64,000 nt of DNA from Marinilactibacillus sp036039175 (GCF_036039175.1 NZ_JAYXKP010000001.1:1-64000); one strand, 5' to 3'; shown: positions 15,865-24,533, numbered from the stretch's first letter. The notes: a model not told the origin generated them from the letters alone. Translations and numbers: made by a program.

Positions 15865-16132
15865 ATCTATACTTTATTTATACACTATTTTGTAACAGAT
15901 ATCAACGAAAGTCCCTTTTTATTTCGACAACTGATTCTTTTTTTACTAAAGTACAAATTGGAATGGAAATATACGATTGCCTAGAGGTATATAATCAGAT
16001 ACACTCTCTGTCTAATGCAAATAGGGATCTTTCAGTTCCACAAGAAGATTGTGATTAAGTAGATCCTTTATATAGAAGAAACATTTTAAGAGAGAGTTAG
16101 GTCGGTTGCATGAAAAGAAAGCCTTCTCATAA

Positions 16133-16156
16133 AATTGTCCATTGCAGTGGACAATT
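16133..16156. promoter_or_regulatory. 24-bp near-perfect palindrome, activator-site candidate
   Basis: AATTGTCCA and TGGACAATT are perfect 9-bp arms around TTGCAG, whose centre TGCA is also symmetric, so 11 of 12 pairs match. It lies about 60 nt upstream of the first gene of the PRD-regulator operon and ahead of a promoter with a poor -35, the arrangement expected for an MtlR-type activator. A partial cre match (AAAGCGTTTTCT) follows at 16163-16174. Confidence 0.5.
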
Positions 16157-16216
16157 ATGTGTAAAGCGTTTTCTTAGATGTTCGGTACACTATAGATAAC
16201 AAAGGAGGAGATAACG

Positions 16217-17707
16217 GTGAGTTCAAAGCAAATACGTGAACAAAAACTGTTGCTATTTCTCTCAGAAAACCCCGGATATAGTACTTCAGAAGAGTTAGCT
16301 AGTCAATTAGCGATTTCTAGAAAAACTGTATACCGAATGATTAAAGACATCAATGAGGGGTCATCAGAAGGTGACTTGATTTTATCCGAGAAAGGGAGAG
16401 GATACGCGTTAGATTACGAGAAGTATATTCAATCAAATAAAGAAGTTTCTCGAAAAACGAGTGATTTTACCCCAGCAGAACGTCGCGGCCGAATTATGGA
16501 AGAATTACTACTTTATTCTCCTAAAGCCCGAAATGTAAGCGAATTATACGCTGACTATTTTATTAGTGAGACAGTGATATTCAATGATGAACAACTGATC
16601 GCAGATTCGTTGAAACAATATAACTTGAATCTTGTAAGAAAAAGTAGAACGGTTTCGATAACTGGTGAGGAAGAAGATATCCGCAGAGCCATTACGGACC
16701 GAATTCAACGAATGAATATCGTGAATGTAAATGATTTGAAAAACAATAAAGACTTAAACTTCAACCACTACGATGTGCTTTATATTTTAGATCAAATTAA
16801 AACGATCGAAAAGAAGTTGGATATCACGATTCATTATCCTTATGACATCAATATCTTTTCTCATTTATATATTTTGATCAGTCGAATCAGAAAAGTTGGT
16901 TTAAAGCATATTACTGGTAGAGAATTAGAAACCGAGTTCATTGAAGACAAGATTCAACAAAACGACCAAGCACTCTATCAAGCGGCAGAGTCAACGATTC
17001 AAAACCTATCGAATTATTTGACGGTGGAGTTACCAAAATCAGAAATGATTTATCTTTATCAGTATCTGATGTCTTCAAGAATGGGTAGTTCAACAACCAT
17101 CGCAACTTTTTCAAATACCGTTACAGAACTTACGCAGCTGTACTTGAATGAGATGAGTAAGCGGCTAAATATTACCATTCAAAGTGAATCGATTTTTCTA
17201 GATTTGGCGAATCATATCAAGCCGATGTTGAATCGTTTGAGACATGGTATAAGGGTTAAGAATAGTCTGCTAGACCAGATACAGATGACTTACCAGTCTA
17301 TCTATGACCAGGTCGTTGAAGTTTCAGATGAAGTGAGTGAAACCTTTTCTTTACCGGCTATTAATGAAGATGAGAATGGTTTTTTGACCTTGTACTTTGC
17401 GCGCATTATTGAAACAAATCAATTACCCATTCGAACAATTATTATGTGTACGACTGGCGTGGGGACTTCGGAATTATTGAAAGTGAAAATCGACAAGAAA
17501 TTTCCAGAACTAGAAATCGTTGATGTGATTGCTTACCGAGATTTGAGAGAAATTTCTCGGAACTATCCGGGTACGGAATTGATCGTGACAACGATTCGAA
17601 TTGAAGAAGACGTACCGATAAAAAGCTTACTGGTCAGCGCCATGTTTACAGAAGATGACAAGAACAGACTTCAGAACAAAATAAAGGAGATCTACAATGG
17701 ACGCTAA
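16217..17707 (+). CDS. PRD-containing transcriptional regulator, MtlR/BglG-like (HTH-PRD-EIIB)
   Basis: A 496-residue regulator. An N-terminal helix-turn-helix (YSTSEELASQLAISRKTVYR, about 20-40) is followed by a second DNA-binding region, one or two PRD modules with candidate phosphorylatable histidines (for example IFSHLYILISRI), and a C-terminal EIIB-Gat-like domain with IIMCTTGVGTSELL, whose Cys is the phospho-site. In relatives such as MtlR, PTS-dependent phosphorylation of these sites switches an activator of the linked operon. Here the EIIA-like module that usually ends such proteins is on the next, overlapping gene. The start is GTG, 6-7 nt after AAAGGAGGAG. Confidence 0.85.
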   Translation: MSSKQIREQKLLLFLSENPGYSTSEELASQLAISRKTVYRMIKDINEGSSEGDLILSEKGRGYALDYEKYIQSNKEVSRKTSDFTPAERRGRIMEELLLYSPKARNVSELYADYFISETVIFNDEQLIADSLKQYNLNLVRKSRTVSITGEEEDIRRAITDRIQRMNIVNVNDLKNNKDLNFNHYDVLYILDQIKTIEKKLDITIHYPYDINIFSHLYILISRIRKVGLKHITGRELETEFIEDKIQQNDQALYQAAESTIQNLSNYLTVELPKSEMIYLYQYLMSSRMGSSTTIATFSNTVTELTQLYLNEMSKRLNITIQSESIFLDLANHIKPMLNRLRHGIRVKNSLLDQIQMTYQSIYDQVVEVSDEVSETFSLPAINEDENGFLTLYFARIIETNQLPIRTIIMCTTGVGTSELLKVKIDKKFPELEIVDVIAYRDLREISRNYPGTELIVTTIRIEEDVPIKSLLVSAMFTEDDKNRLQNKIKEIYNGR

Positions 17708-18095
17708 CCGATTTATCGTGAAGTTGGACGTACCGATTCATTCACGGGCTGAGTTGTTTCAGTATGTATCAGATACATTAATGGATGCAGAACAACTCGA
17801 CTTGGCAGGCTTAATGGCCGAGCGTGAAGAAAATGGGAGTGTAGAAATCGCTGAAGAAATTGTTTTACCGCATGTTGAAAGTGGTGTGTTAGATAAAAGC
17901 CAAGTTTTTATCGTTCGACCAGAAAAGAAAATCACTTGGGACGAACAGATCAAGCAAGTCAGACTTGTCATTATGATTCTCCTTCGTAAAGAAGAGACGG
18001 ATGACGTAAAAAGAGAGATCAGTCAGTTCACAAGAAAACTGGCGGATGAAGCATTCTTAGAGTATTTAATGGAAACAGATCAACCAGAAATTTAA
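17697..18095 (+). CDS. EIIA-like (fructose/mannitol type) domain protein, regulator partner
   Basis: A 132-residue single-domain protein. ELFQYVSDTLMDAE and EEIVLPHVESGVLD match the EIIA-Fru/Mtl fold, where the His in LPH would be the phospho-site. It overlaps the end of the PRD regulator by 11 nt in another frame and has its own AAAGGAG site inside that gene. Since MtlR-type regulators normally end with EIIB then EIIA in one chain, this protein probably supplies the regulatory EIIA in trans, and the transport EIIA is the separate gene at 18464. A transport role remains possible. Confidence 0.75.
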   Translation: MDANRFIVKLDVPIHSRAELFQYVSDTLMDAEQLDLAGLMAEREENGSVEIAEEIVLPHVESGVLDKSQVFIVRPEKKITWDEQIKQVRLVIMILLRKEETDDVKREISQFTRKLADEAFLEYLMETDQPEI

Positions 18096-18125
18096 AAAAC
18101 TAACAATTAAAAGGAGAAAACAATC

Positions 18126-18440
18126 ATGAAAATCGTCGGAGTAGCAGCTTGTACAGTAGGAATCGCACACACATATATCGCACAGGAAAAACTAGAGAAT
18201 GCCGCAAAAAAAGCCGGCCACGAAATTCACGTTGAAACACAAGGGACTATTGGTATTGAAAATAGATTATCTCAAGAACAAATTGATGCTGCAGATGCGG
18301 TTATCTTAGCCGTTGATGTTAAAATTTCCGGTCGTGAACGCTTTGAAGGTAAAAAAGTGATCCAAGTTCCAACAGAAGTAGCGGTCAAATCGCCAAACAA
18401 ATTGATCCAAAAAGTCACAGAAGTCGTTGAAGCCAAATAA
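18126..18440 (+). CDS. PTS EIIB, fructose family
   Basis: A 104-residue EIIB-Fru domain. MKIVGVAACTVGIAHTYIAQ carries the phospho-acceptor Cys9 in a CxxGIAHT-like loop, slightly different from the common CPTGIAHT. Conserved features downstream are HEIHVETQG and AVDVKISGRERF. It is one of three separate chains (B, A, C) of a fructose-family permease in this operon. The ATG has AAAAGGAG about 10 nt upstream. Confidence 0.9.
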   Translation: MKIVGVAACTVGIAHTYIAQEKLENAAKKAGHEIHVETQGTIGIENRLSQEQIDAADAVILAVDVKISGRERFEGKKVIQVPTEVAVKSPNKLIQKVTEVVEAK

Positions 18441-18463
18441 CTAATTGAAGGAGTATGCAGCAG

Positions 18464-18913
18464 ATGGAAGTAAAAGAGATTTTAGATGTAAACCTGATCA
18501 AGTCAGATATGAAGGTTGATTCAAAAGAGGAAGCATTGAACGTATTATGCCAAGAGTTACTAGATAATGGCTATATTTCAGATATTGAAGGATTCAAAGA
18601 AGATGTCTACGCCCGTGAAAAAGAAGGAAAGACCGGTATTGGAAACTTTATTGCCATTCCTCATGGGAAAAGTGCACACGTGGATAATATTGGTGTAGCC
18701 ATTGGGATTAATGAAACGGAGATTCCTTGGGAGTCACTAGATGACCGCGGGGTTAAAGGGATTATTCTTTTCGCTGTTGGAAATGATAATGAAGATGCGA
18801 ATCAGCATTTGAAACTCTTATCACTGTTCGCACGTAAACTTGGAAACGATGAAGTGGTAGAAGAATTGTTGAAATCAACGAGTCCAGAGGAAGTTGTTCA
18901 AGCTTTTTCGTAA
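18464..18913 (+). CDS. PTS EIIA, fructose family
   Basis: A 149-residue EIIA-Fru protein. KEGKTGIGNFIAIPHGKS contains the phospho-acceptor His, and HLKLLSLFARKL is the usual C-terminal helix. It receives phosphate from HPr and passes it to the adjacent EIIB. The ATG at 18464 is preferred because GAAGGAG (18447-18453) is 10 nt upstream; the ATG at 18455 is one base from that site. Confidence 0.9.
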   Translation: MEVKEILDVNLIKSDMKVDSKEEALNVLCQELLDNGYISDIEGFKEDVYAREKEGKTGIGNFIAIPHGKSAHVDNIGVAIGINETEIPWESLDDRGVKGIILFAVGNDNEDANQHLKLLSLFARKLGNDEVVEELLKSTSPEEVVQAFS

Positions 18914-18946
18914 AAAAGAATAAACATTTAAAAATGGGGGTTTATC

Positions 18947-20047
18947 ATGCAAAAGATTAAACAGTTAAATTTAAAAGGTCATTTATTGACCGCAATTTCA
19001 TATCTGATCCCAATTGTCTGTGGGGCAGGGTTTATGATTGCTATTGGGATGGCGTTTGGTGGAGAACCAGGCACAGATTTACTAGCAGGTAGTTATTCGA
19101 TCTGGGATGTACTAGCGGTTATCGGAGGACTGGGACTAGGTATGTTACCGGTCGTCATTTCAACAGGGATCGCGTACTCCATCGCTGAAAAACCAGGTAT
19201 TGCACCAGGTTTCATCGTTGGGTTACTAGCAAGATCGATTGAAGCAGGATTTATTGGCGGTATCTTAGGTGGTTTCGTAGCCGGATACTTAGTGATTGGT
19301 ATTTTAAGATTCTTGAAAGTACCTGCTTGGGCTAAAGGGTTAATGCCAACATTAATCATTCCATTAGTATCTACCTTCCTTGGTGGCTTGATTATGATCT
19401 ACGTGATCGGTACGCCAATTGCTTTGTTCACAGATACTTTAACAAACTTACTGAACGGTTTAGGTTCTTCTTCTTTACTACTTTTCGGAGGAGTGGTTGG
19501 ACTCTTAAGTGGGGTCGACTATGGTGGTCCCATTAATAAAACGGTGTTCGCTTTTGTTTTAACCCTTCAAGCAGAAGGTTTAAACGGACCTATCACGGCA
19601 CTACAACTCGTTAATACGGCAACACCAATTGGTTTTGGACTTGCCTTCTTTGTGGCAAAACTATTTGGTAAAACAATCTATTCTCCAGTAGAGATTGAAA
19701 CATTGAAAACGGCTGTACCGATGGGTGTCGTTAATATCGTCGAAGGCGTTATCCCAATCGTCATGAATGATATTTTCCGTGGCGTATTTGCAACAGCAGT
19801 CGGTGGCGCTGTTGGGGGAGCGGTCTCTATGGCTCTTGGCGCAGATGCGACTGTACCATTTGGTGGCGTCTTAATGATTCCTACGATGTCCAGACCAATG
19901 GCCGGCATTTTAGCCTTACTGGCAAATATTGTTGTAACTGCCGTTGTTCTTGCACTTGTTAAGAAAAATGTGACAGAAGAATCAATCAATGCGCAATTAG
20001 ACGCTGAAGAAGAAGATATCGACTTAGGCGATATTCAAATTAGCTAA
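18947..20047 (+). CDS. PTS EIIC, fructose family
   Basis: A 366-residue membrane permease with the fructose-family pattern: LLTAISYLIPIVCGAGFMIA at the start, GIAPGFIVGLLA, DYGGPINKTVFAF, and PTMSRPMAGI near the end, with nine or ten hydrophobic helices and an acidic tail. It works with the EIIB and EIIA upstream. The sugar is not set by sequence, but the epimerase and transketolase downstream point to a ketohexose or pentose-type substrate, not plain fructose; no 1-phosphofructokinase is present. Confidence 0.9.
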   Translation: MQKIKQLNLKGHLLTAISYLIPIVCGAGFMIAIGMAFGGEPGTDLLAGSYSIWDVLAVIGGLGLGMLPVVISTGIAYSIAEKPGIAPGFIVGLLARSIEAGFIGGILGGFVAGYLVIGILRFLKVPAWAKGLMPTLIIPLVSTFLGGLIMIYVIGTPIALFTDTLTNLLNGLGSSSLLLFGGVVGLLSGVDYGGPINKTVFAFVLTLQAEGLNGPITALQLVNTATPIGFGLAFFVAKLFGKTIYSPVEIETLKTAVPMGVVNIVEGVIPIVMNDIFRGVFATAVGGAVGGAVSMALGADATVPFGGVLMIPTMSRPMAGILALLANIVVTAVVLALVKKNVTEESINAQLDAEEEDIDLGDIQIS

Positions 20048-20074
20048 AAAAGATTGAAGAAGGATGGTTTTAAA

Positions 20075-20767
20075 ATGAATAATGTAGAAATTTCACCCTC
20101 ACTGATGACGATGGATTTAGATAAGTTCAAAGAACAAATCACATTTTTAAACGATCACGCTGATTCTTATCACATTGATATTATGGATGGACACTATGTG
20201 CCAAACATTACTTTGTCACCGTGGTTTATTGAAGAAGTCCGTAAAATTAGTGATTTGCCCATGTCTGTTCACTTAATGGTTACAGAGCCAAGTTTCTGGG
20301 TACCGCAATTGATCGACTTGAAATGCGAGTGGATTTGTATGCACGCGGAAGTCTTAGATGGCTTAGCGTTCAGATTAATCGATGATATCCATAACGCCGG
20401 ACTGAAAGCTGGGATTGTCTTAAATCCAGAAACACCAATCGAAACGATTTTCCCCTATATCGATTTACTAGACAAAATCACCATCATGACAGTCGATCCA
20501 GGATTTGCCGGACAACGATTCATCGATAACACATTAGATAAAATTGTTGCTCTAAGAGCATTACGAGAAGAAAAAGGCTACAACTACTTGATTGAAATGG
20601 ATGGATCATCAAATCGTAAGACATTCAAGAAAATCGATGCAGCTGGACCCGATATTTATATTGTTGGAAGAAGCGGCTTATTCGGCCTAACAGAAGAGAT
20701 TGATTCGTCGTGGGAAACGATGGTTAAAGATTACGAAGAAACCACAGAGAAGTCATTTAGTAAATAA
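20075..20767 (+). CDS. D-allulose-6-phosphate 3-epimerase-like (ribulose-phosphate 3-epimerase family)
   Basis: A 230-residue TIM barrel of the ribulose-phosphate 3-epimerase family. ISPSLMTMDLDKFKEQI, YHIDIMDGHYVPNITLSP, SVHLMVTEP, GIVLNPETPIE, ITIMTVDPGFAGQRFI and IEMDGS hold the metal ligands (His, Asp) and catalytic Asp residues. The SLMxMD start and NITLSP loop match remembered E. coli AlsE better than typical Rpe. AlsE converts allulose-6-phosphate to fructose-6-phosphate. ATG 20075 has GAAGGA upstream; the frame's TTG at 20054 has no such site. Ribulose-5-phosphate epimerisation remains possible given the transketolase next door. Confidence 0.85.
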   Translation: MNNVEISPSLMTMDLDKFKEQITFLNDHADSYHIDIMDGHYVPNITLSPWFIEEVRKISDLPMSVHLMVTEPSFWVPQLIDLKCEWICMHAEVLDGLAFRLIDDIHNAGLKAGIVLNPETPIETIFPYIDLLDKITIMTVDPGFAGQRFIDNTLDKIVALRALREEKGYNYLIEMDGSSNRKTFKKIDAAGPDIYIVGRSGLFGLTEEIDSSWETMVKDYEETTEKSFSK

Positions 20768-20786
20768 GTTCTTGGAGGTAAAATAA

Positions 20787-22781
20787 TTGTTTGACAAAAT
20801 AGATGAATTAGCCGTAAACACATTAAGAACACTCAGTATTGATGCCGTCCAAAAAGCAAACTCTGGTCACCCAGGTTTGCCGATGGGGGCTGCACCAATG
20901 GCCTATACCTTATGGACTAAACAAATGAAAGTGAACCCGAAACATTCGAAATGGTTTGACCGTGACCGCTTTATTCTTTCCGCGGGACATGGCTCAGCCT
21001 TACTGTATAGTTTATTACATGTCTCAGGATATGACGTTTCGATTGAAGATGTGAAAAACTTCCGTCAAATTGGAAGCAGAACACCTGGACATCCAGAAGT
21101 GCATATGACAGATGGTGTCGAAGCAACAACCGGTCCATTAGGACAAGGAATCGCGAATGCAGTTGGCTTTGCAATGGCTGAAGCGCATTTGGCAGCACGT
21201 TTTAATAGAGATCAATTCAATGTGGTGGATCATTATACCTATGCCTTATGTGGGGATGGTGATTTACAAGAAGGGATTTCTCAAGAAGCGGCTTCCTTAG
21301 CAGGACATTTGAAACTTGGAAAGCTTGTGGTTTTGTATGATTCAAATGATATCCAATTAGATGGACCCATCGAGAAAGCTTTCACAGAGAACGTTGGGAA
21401 ACGCTTTGAAGCTTATGGCTGGGAGCATATTCGCGTAGAAGATGGAAATGACCTAAGTAATATTAATGAAGCGATTGAAAAAGCAAAAACAAATCTTGAT
21501 CAACCAACTTTAATTGAAGTGAAAACAACAATTGGATTTGGTGCACCAAATGCTGGAACATCCGCTGTTCACGGAGCACCACTTGGAGCTGAAGGTATAC
21601 TTGCCTCTAAGAAAGCCTACTTGTGGGAAGGCGAAGACTTTTATGTTCCTGAACCGGTTCAAGAACGATTCAATGAAACAATGATTGAAGAGGGTCAAAA
21701 AGCAGAATCTGACTGGAAGCAGTTGGTAGAAGACTACAAAAACACCTATCCGGATCTGGCGGAAGATTTCCAAGCTATGATGGATGGACAACTACCAGAG
21801 GGTTGGCAAGACGCTTTGCCAGTTTATACAGAAGAAAATGGTACAAAAGCAACGCGCGTATCTAGTGGAGAAGTGCTGAACGCAATCGCCGGAGCCGTAC
21901 CGACTTTCTGGGGTGGTTCTGCCGACTTGTCTGGATCCAATAAATCCATGATTGATGGTCAACAGGACTTTTCAGCGGATCAGTATGATGGCCGCAATAT
22001 CTGGTATGGCGTGAGAGAGTTCGCCATGGCTGCTGCCTTGAATGGCATTTTACTACACGGAGGAACGCAGTCTTATGTTAGTACATTCTTTGTATTCTCA
22101 GATTATTTGCGCCCAGCCGTTCGTCTAGCTGCACTATCAGAAATCCCAGCAATCTATGTAATGACGCATGATTCGATTGCAGTTGGAGAAGATGGACCAA
22201 CGCATGAACCAGTGGAACAACTATCGAGTTTCCGCGGTATGCATAATTTATCTGTTATTCGTCCAGCTGATGGGAATGAAGTCGTTGCAGCTTGGGAATT
22301 GGCCGTTGAGTCTACTAAAACACCAACGATGCTGGTATTAACACGACAAGACTTACCCGTCTTACCTGGAACAGAAACGCATGCTAGAGAGAATGTGCGC
22401 AAAGGTGCGTATGTGATTTCACCATCCGTTGACGAAACGCCAGAAGGGATCTTGATTGCGACTGGTTCTGAAGTATCGCTTGCTATTAAGGCACAGAAGC
22501 AATTAAAGGATTCAGGTGTGGATGTATCAGTTGTCTCGATGCCAAGTATGGATCTATTTGAGAAACAAGATCAAGCGTACAAAGAATCCGTTCTTCCAGC
22601 CCCTGTCACTAAAAGAGTAGCAATTGAAATGGGCTCACCATTTGGATGGGATCGATACACCGGTCCACAAGGAACAAGCTTAACCATAGATCAATTCGGT
22701 CAAAGTGGAGAAGGTACAAAAGTTGTGGAATCTTACGGCTTTACTGCAGAAAATATCGTGAACATCTTCAAAGAACTTTAA
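20787..22781 (+). CDS. tkt: Transketolase
   Basis: A 664-residue full-length transketolase, a thiamine-diphosphate enzyme moving two-carbon units between pentose and hexose phosphates. Seen are the N-terminal RTLSIDAVQKANSGHPGLP, the ThDP-binding GDGDLQEGISQEAASLAGH, the FGAPNAG and HGAPLG loops, VREFAMAAALNGI in the pyrimidine-binding domain, and HDSIAVGEDGPTHEP. It starts at TTG, 7 nt after TTGGAGGT. As the last gene of a PTS operon it probably supplements housekeeping Tkt during growth on the PTS sugar. Confidence 0.93.
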   Translation: MFDKIDELAVNTLRTLSIDAVQKANSGHPGLPMGAAPMAYTLWTKQMKVNPKHSKWFDRDRFILSAGHGSALLYSLLHVSGYDVSIEDVKNFRQIGSRTPGHPEVHMTDGVEATTGPLGQGIANAVGFAMAEAHLAARFNRDQFNVVDHYTYALCGDGDLQEGISQEAASLAGHLKLGKLVVLYDSNDIQLDGPIEKAFTENVGKRFEAYGWEHIRVEDGNDLSNINEAIEKAKTNLDQPTLIEVKTTIGFGAPNAGTSAVHGAPLGAEGILASKKAYLWEGEDFYVPEPVQERFNETMIEEGQKAESDWKQLVEDYKNTYPDLAEDFQAMMDGQLPEGWQDALPVYTEENGTKATRVSSGEVLNAIAGAVPTFWGGSADLSGSNKSMIDGQQDFSADQYDGRNIWYGVREFAMAAALNGILLHGGTQSYVSTFFVFSDYLRPAVRLAALSEIPAIYVMTHDSIAVGEDGPTHEPVEQLSSFRGMHNLSVIRPADGNEVVAAWELAVESTKTPTMLVLTRQDLPVLPGTETHARENVRKGAYVISPSVDETPEGILIATGSEVSLAIKAQKQLKDSGVDVSVVSMPSMDLFEKQDQAYKESVLPAPVTKRVAIEMGSPFGWDRYTGPQGTSLTIDQFGQSGEGTKVVESYGFTAENIVNIFKEL

Positions 22782-22793
22782 TAGAACAACAAG

Positions 22794-22828
22794 ACCCGAT
22801 AAAGCGAATCTGCTTATCGGGTTTTTTC
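22794..22828 (+). terminator. Intrinsic terminator of the PTS/tkt operon
   Basis: ACCCGATAAAGC and GCTTATCGGGT pair with one bulged A around a 6-nt loop, followed by TTTTTT. Confidence 0.85.
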
Positions 22829-22852
22829 GTTTTGTAATAACTGTTTCTGACA

Positions 22853-22905
22853 AGAAAAAGGTAGTAGACTAATGAATACACTCATCAGTCTGCTACCTTT
22901 TCTAG
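22853..22905 (-). terminator. Terminator of the TM2 gene
   Basis: AAAAGGTAGTAGACT (22856-22870) and AGTCTGCTACCTTTT (22887-22901) form a 15-bp stem with one G-U; the minus-strand side runs into TTTTTC. An upper stem ATGA/TCAT continues it. Confidence 0.8.
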
Positions 22906-22926
22906 TCTAGTATTAAATCGGTATCG

Positions 22927-23274
22927 TTAAAATTCTAAGTCGTTTCGTCCGTTATACATATTCTGAGCAAATGATGTTGTTAGTCTTTCATTTTCAACTC
23001 GAACCATTCCCGCCACCAAGAATAGATCTACGAATAACCAAATTCCACCTATAAACAAGAACAAAAATCCAATTAAAATAACAGAAGTAATCCATCCAGT
23101 AATAAATAATGCCAATAAAGCAATAGCGGAACCTTTTCTGTTCAAATAAAATCTATGTATCCCGAAAACACCTAGAAAAAACCAGAGTAGATAAGCCATA
23201 CCCGTACCTTTTTTATGATTCGCTACTTCGGAATTTACTACCATTTTTTCTTCATTTGTCAATTGTTCGTACAT
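22927..23274 (-). CDS. TM2-domain membrane protein
   Basis: A 115-residue protein with two hydrophobic segments. The TM2 signature is present: AYLLWFFLGVFGIHRFYLNR, then a GIWLFVDLFLV second helix. TM2 proteins are small membrane proteins of unknown role. The second in-frame ATG (23274) is chosen because GGAGG lies 9 nt upstream of it; the first ATG overlaps that site. Confidence 0.85.
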   Translation of the reverse strand: MYEQLTNEEKMVVNSEVANHKKGTGMAYLLWFFLGVFGIHRFYLNRKGSAIALLALFITGWITSVILIGFLFLFIGGIWLFVDLFLVAGMVRVENERLTTSFAQNMYNGRNDLEF

Positions 23275-23484
23275 ACTTTCGCCTCCAATCAATAACTACT
23301 TCTTACCATCGGATTCTTTTGTAGAACATTAAGAGAACAAATAGTAAATTCAAGGGAAATACGAATACTTCTTCAAATGCCTTTACCGCTTAAGGGGAGG
23401 TTCTAATTCAGCTTCTAATATAGAATAATGACGCTCAAAAGCATCATTTAACCGGGATAGTACGAATAAAGTGGTATATTGACC

Positions 23485-23690
23485 GAGTTCACAAAATCAG
23501 ACTCGTATTGTTGTAACTCAAGTCAAATGAGTTAACGAGTTAATAGAATAAGACCGATATTGTTGTAACTTAAGTCGAGTGAGTTAACGAGTTATTAGAA
23601 TAAAACCGATATTGTCGCAACTCAATACAAGTGAGTTAATGAGTTCCCAAAATAAGCACAATATTGTCGTAACTGGCATCAAATAAACCG
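23485..23690. repeat. Four imperfect 52-bp tandem repeats with conserved internal dyad
   Basis: GAGTT recurs at 23485, 23537, 23589 and 23641, and TATTG at 23506, 23558, 23610 and 23662, each exactly 52 nt apart. In the first three units AACTCA or AACTTA is followed by a 7-nt variable loop and TGAGTT, so each can form a small hairpin. The fourth unit diverges. Unequal spacing, repeat length and lack of distinct spacers exclude CRISPR. Function unknown; possible binding array or structured RNA. Confidence 0.75.
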
Positions 23691-23887
23691 GTGAGTCTTC
23701 GTAATAAGGGAAAGATCAGAGCGTTAATCATAAATCAAACCATTAGTAGACCTAAAATGGAAAAATATGGCGTCTTTTAAATAAGAATTCAATGAATTTC
23801 AGCCAAATAACTTAACGATTCCCAGAAAAACGAGTCTATTATCAAAGATGCCATTATTTTGGCAGGATTTAACTCATTTATGCACCT

Positions 23888-23938
23888 TTGAATGAGAGTC
23901 CGTAACTTAGTAAAGTAAGGTCATACAAGGCCTTGTAT
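23888..23938 (+). promoter_or_regulatory. Promoter and 16-bp palindrome upstream of sigma-like gene
   Basis: TTGAAT (23888-23893), 17-nt spacer, TAAAGT (23911-23916). ATACAAGGCCTTGTAT (23923-23938) is a perfect 16-bp palindrome at the expected transcription start, 36 nt before the ATG, and could be an operator. Confidence 0.5.
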
Positions 23939-23973
23939 AGTTCAAAAGAAGATCTTCGGAAAATGGAGAAAAG

Positions 23974-24522
23974 ATGAAACGAGTGCTAGAAGAAACGTTA
24001 GAACACGATTTTTTCTTTGTACATGACTCAATTGTGTTCGGAGCGATAAAGAAAATCGGCATTCGCTATGACCACACTAACTATGATGATTTTGTGCAGA
24101 TTGGTCGGTTAAAGCTAGTGGATGCTTATCAGGAATTCCCAGAAGACTTACATGAAGAAGCCTATTTTTATCAATTCACAGGCTATGCCTACCGAAAAGT
24201 TTACTGGGGACTGATGGATCAAATCAGAAAAGATCAGCGGATTATCGAAAGAGAAGACGGGCTGCCCGAATCCTTTGAAGAATGGGGAACGGACGAACAC
24301 CAGCTTCTTGATCAAGATGTAGTAATCTGGCAGTTGTTTTATTCTATGTTGAACTGCCTAACAAAGAAAGAACAGCGCTACTTAAAGGACCTCGTTTTCG
24401 AGCAACTATCGATCACAGAGATTGCCGCAAAATATGGTGTAAGCAGAAAAACAGTCTATGTATGGAAAAAACAAGTCGCAAAAAAACTGGCTCACTACGA
24501 GACAGTATTAAAAAATAGATGA
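23974..24522 (+). CDS. Sigma-70-family factor, ComX/SigH-like
   Basis: A 182-residue alternative sigma factor. The region 2-like part (AIKKIGIRYDHTNYDDFVQI, then RLKLVDAYQEF) resembles ComX/SigH of Lactobacillales. The C-terminal region 4 helix-turn-helix reads SITEIAAKYGVSRKTVYVWK. In streptococci ComX directs RNA polymerase to competence genes; in other genera homologs are often silent or of unknown role. The stop overlaps the ribosome binding site of the following amidase gene, so the two are co-transcribed. An RpoD-like or phage regulator is less likely given size and region order. Confidence 0.72.
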   Translation: MKRVLEETLEHDFFFVHDSIVFGAIKKIGIRYDHTNYDDFVQIGRLKLVDAYQEFPEDLHEEAYFYQFTGYAYRKVYWGLMDQIRKDQRIIEREDGLPESFEEWGTDEHQLLDQDVVIWQLFYSMLNCLTKKEQRYLKDLVFEQLSITEIAAKYGVSRKTVYVWKKQVAKKLAHYETVLKNR

Positions 24523-24533
24523 GGAGAATGAAT

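Larger units (their letters stand above)
15790..16216. other. Divergent regulatory region between EIIB and PRD-regulator operons
   Basis: A 427-nt non-coding stretch that holds a cre site near the EIIB gene and a 24-bp near-palindrome ahead of the PRD-regulator operon (both listed separately). I see no open frame with a ribosome binding site between them. Confidence 0.6.
23293..23973. other. Long intergenic region with 52-bp tandem repeats
   Basis: About 680 nt without a credible gene. It carries the tandem array at 23485-23690, a promoter and a 16-bp palindrome near the sigma-factor gene. Sequence between 23700 and 23880 is AT-rich with no recognised feature. Confidence 0.65.

Noticed and set aside
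23485..23690. CRISPR array
   Set aside because: Repeats are 52 nt head-to-tail, imperfect and without distinct spacers, and no cas gene is near.
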